This document shows positions 63,818 to 64,000 of a stretch of DNA of 64,000 nt, in pieces; positions within the stretch are counted from its first letter, which is position 1; every line of letters begins with the position of its first letter. The DNA is taken from assembly GCF_900589395.1 (NCBI RefSeq), contig NZ_UUIS01000058.1, forward strand, positions 30,201-94,200. The letters are read 5' to 3'. The position numbers were made by a program, and so were the translations under genes. The notes under the pieces are model-generated. The model had not been told where the DNA came from. It was given only the letters and a program-made list of their open reading frames with translations, and searched no databases. The DNA is from Pseudomonas viridiflava (GTDB lineage Bacteria; Pseudomonadota; Gammaproteobacteria; Pseudomonadales; Pseudomonadaceae).

Positions 63818-63944
63818 TACGAAAAGTCAGCGAGCGAAGGTCAGCCAAGGCAAAAATGGGTAAGCAAGCGCAGTGTACGAGTAGTACATGAGCATTCCGA
63901 GCCCATTTTTAACGCAGTATGACCGAGCGCACGCACTTCACGTA
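63818..63944. repeat. 127-bp imperfect inverted repeat between accA and dnaE
   Basis: Arms of about 43 bases begin with TACG at 63818 and end with CGTA at 63944. The innermost parts are perfect (AAAAATGGG at 63852-63860 and CCCATTTTT at 63902-63910); the outer parts match imperfectly (GCGAGCGAAGGTC against the complement of GACCGAGCGCACGC). The centre holds a further palindrome TGTAC-GAGTA-GTACA. On the minus strand the inner stem ends in TTTTT and could terminate dnaE. I recall similar segments dispersed in intergenic DNA of Pseudomonas, but cannot verify copies here. Confidence 0.6.
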
Positions 63945-63950
63945 TAGAGC

Positions 63951-64000
63951 CTAGCGGTACTGGAGGAAGACGTTCTGCTTCCCGAACTGGTCACGCAGCG
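63951..64000 (-). CDS. dnaE: Probable C-terminus of DNA polymerase III subunit alpha (cut by window edge)
   Basis: The last 16 codons of a minus-strand frame end in LRDQFGKQNVFLQYR and a TAG stop at 63953-63951. The tail is consistent with how Pseudomonas DnaE ends, and dnaE is the normal upstream neighbour of accA. Too little is visible for independent proof. Confidence 0.6.
   Translation of the reverse strand, partial: LRDQFGKQNVFLQYR

Overview
This window is a stretch of conserved core chromosome from a Pseudomonas, most likely of the P. putida / P. fluorescens side of the genus. The evidence is the GC-rich coding, the OprL-type Pal, the tolQRA-tolB-pal-cpoB cluster next to ruvCAB, the alanyl-PG-type MprF, the fpr/finR divergent pair, and the order recX-recA-pncC-mutS-fdxA-rsmZ-rpoS-nlpD-pcm-surE-truD-ispF. 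I saw no insertion sequence, prophage, CRISPR array or integrase. The window opens inside nadA and closes inside what looks like the last codons of dnaE, both on the minus strand.

Layout. 1-2.9 kb: 5' end of nadA, then an unassigned two-gene unit (a DUF7832-like protein and a DUF1963/YwqG-like protein) and a DUF2252 protein. 3.0-4.6 kb: tRNA-Lys and the queuosine precursor genes queE-queC. 4.7-10.3 kb: the Tol-Pal envelope operon (ybgC-tolQ-tolR-tolA-tolB-pal-cpoB). 10.4-15.4 kb: ruvB, ruvA, ruvC, yebC/pmpR and aspS. 15.7-23.5 kb: a small ribbon-helix-helix protein, a Dps protein, a membrane protein with a C-terminal cold-shock domain, slyX, a HIT protein, the porin OprD, proS and an orphan lipoprotein. 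23.5-31.4 kb: dinB, two tandem initiator tRNA genes, the phospholipid pair mprF/acvB-like and kup.

31.7-35.6 kb: a plus-strand RNA-modification-flavoured run of rimO, a GNAT acetyltransferase, a degenerate pseudouridine synthase homologue, yehS and trmO. 35.6-41.7 kb: fpr/finR, dgkA, erdR, tapT, a PA3611-like secreted protein and a LOG-family protein. 41.7-49.8 kb: recX, recA (with a LexA box), pncC, mutS, fdxA, the regulatory RNA rsmZ with an upstream GacA site, rpoS and nlpD. 50-64 kb: pcm, surE, truD, ispF; the glutathione-dependent formaldehyde genes fghA/frmA with a divergent LysR regulator; then ispD, ftsB, eno, kdsA, pyrG, tilS, accA and the end of dnaE.

How it works together. Themes are envelope integrity (Tol-Pal, MprF, NlpD, KdsA, FtsB), DNA repair (RuvABC, DinB, RecA/RecX, MutS), translation (AspRS, ProRS, TilS, TruD, RimO, TrmO, TapT, QueC/QueE, initiator and Lys tRNAs) and stationary-phase/redox control (RpoS, Gac/RsmZ, Dps, FdxA, Fpr/FinR). 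The items most worth a second look are the pseudouridine synthase homologue that has lost its catalytic aspartate, the membrane-anchored cold-shock-domain protein, the orphan gene pair at 0.6-1.7 kb, the 127-bp imperfect palindrome between accA and dnaE, and several long perfect intergenic hairpins without U-tracts. I did not find a convincing new multi-gene defence or mobile system here.
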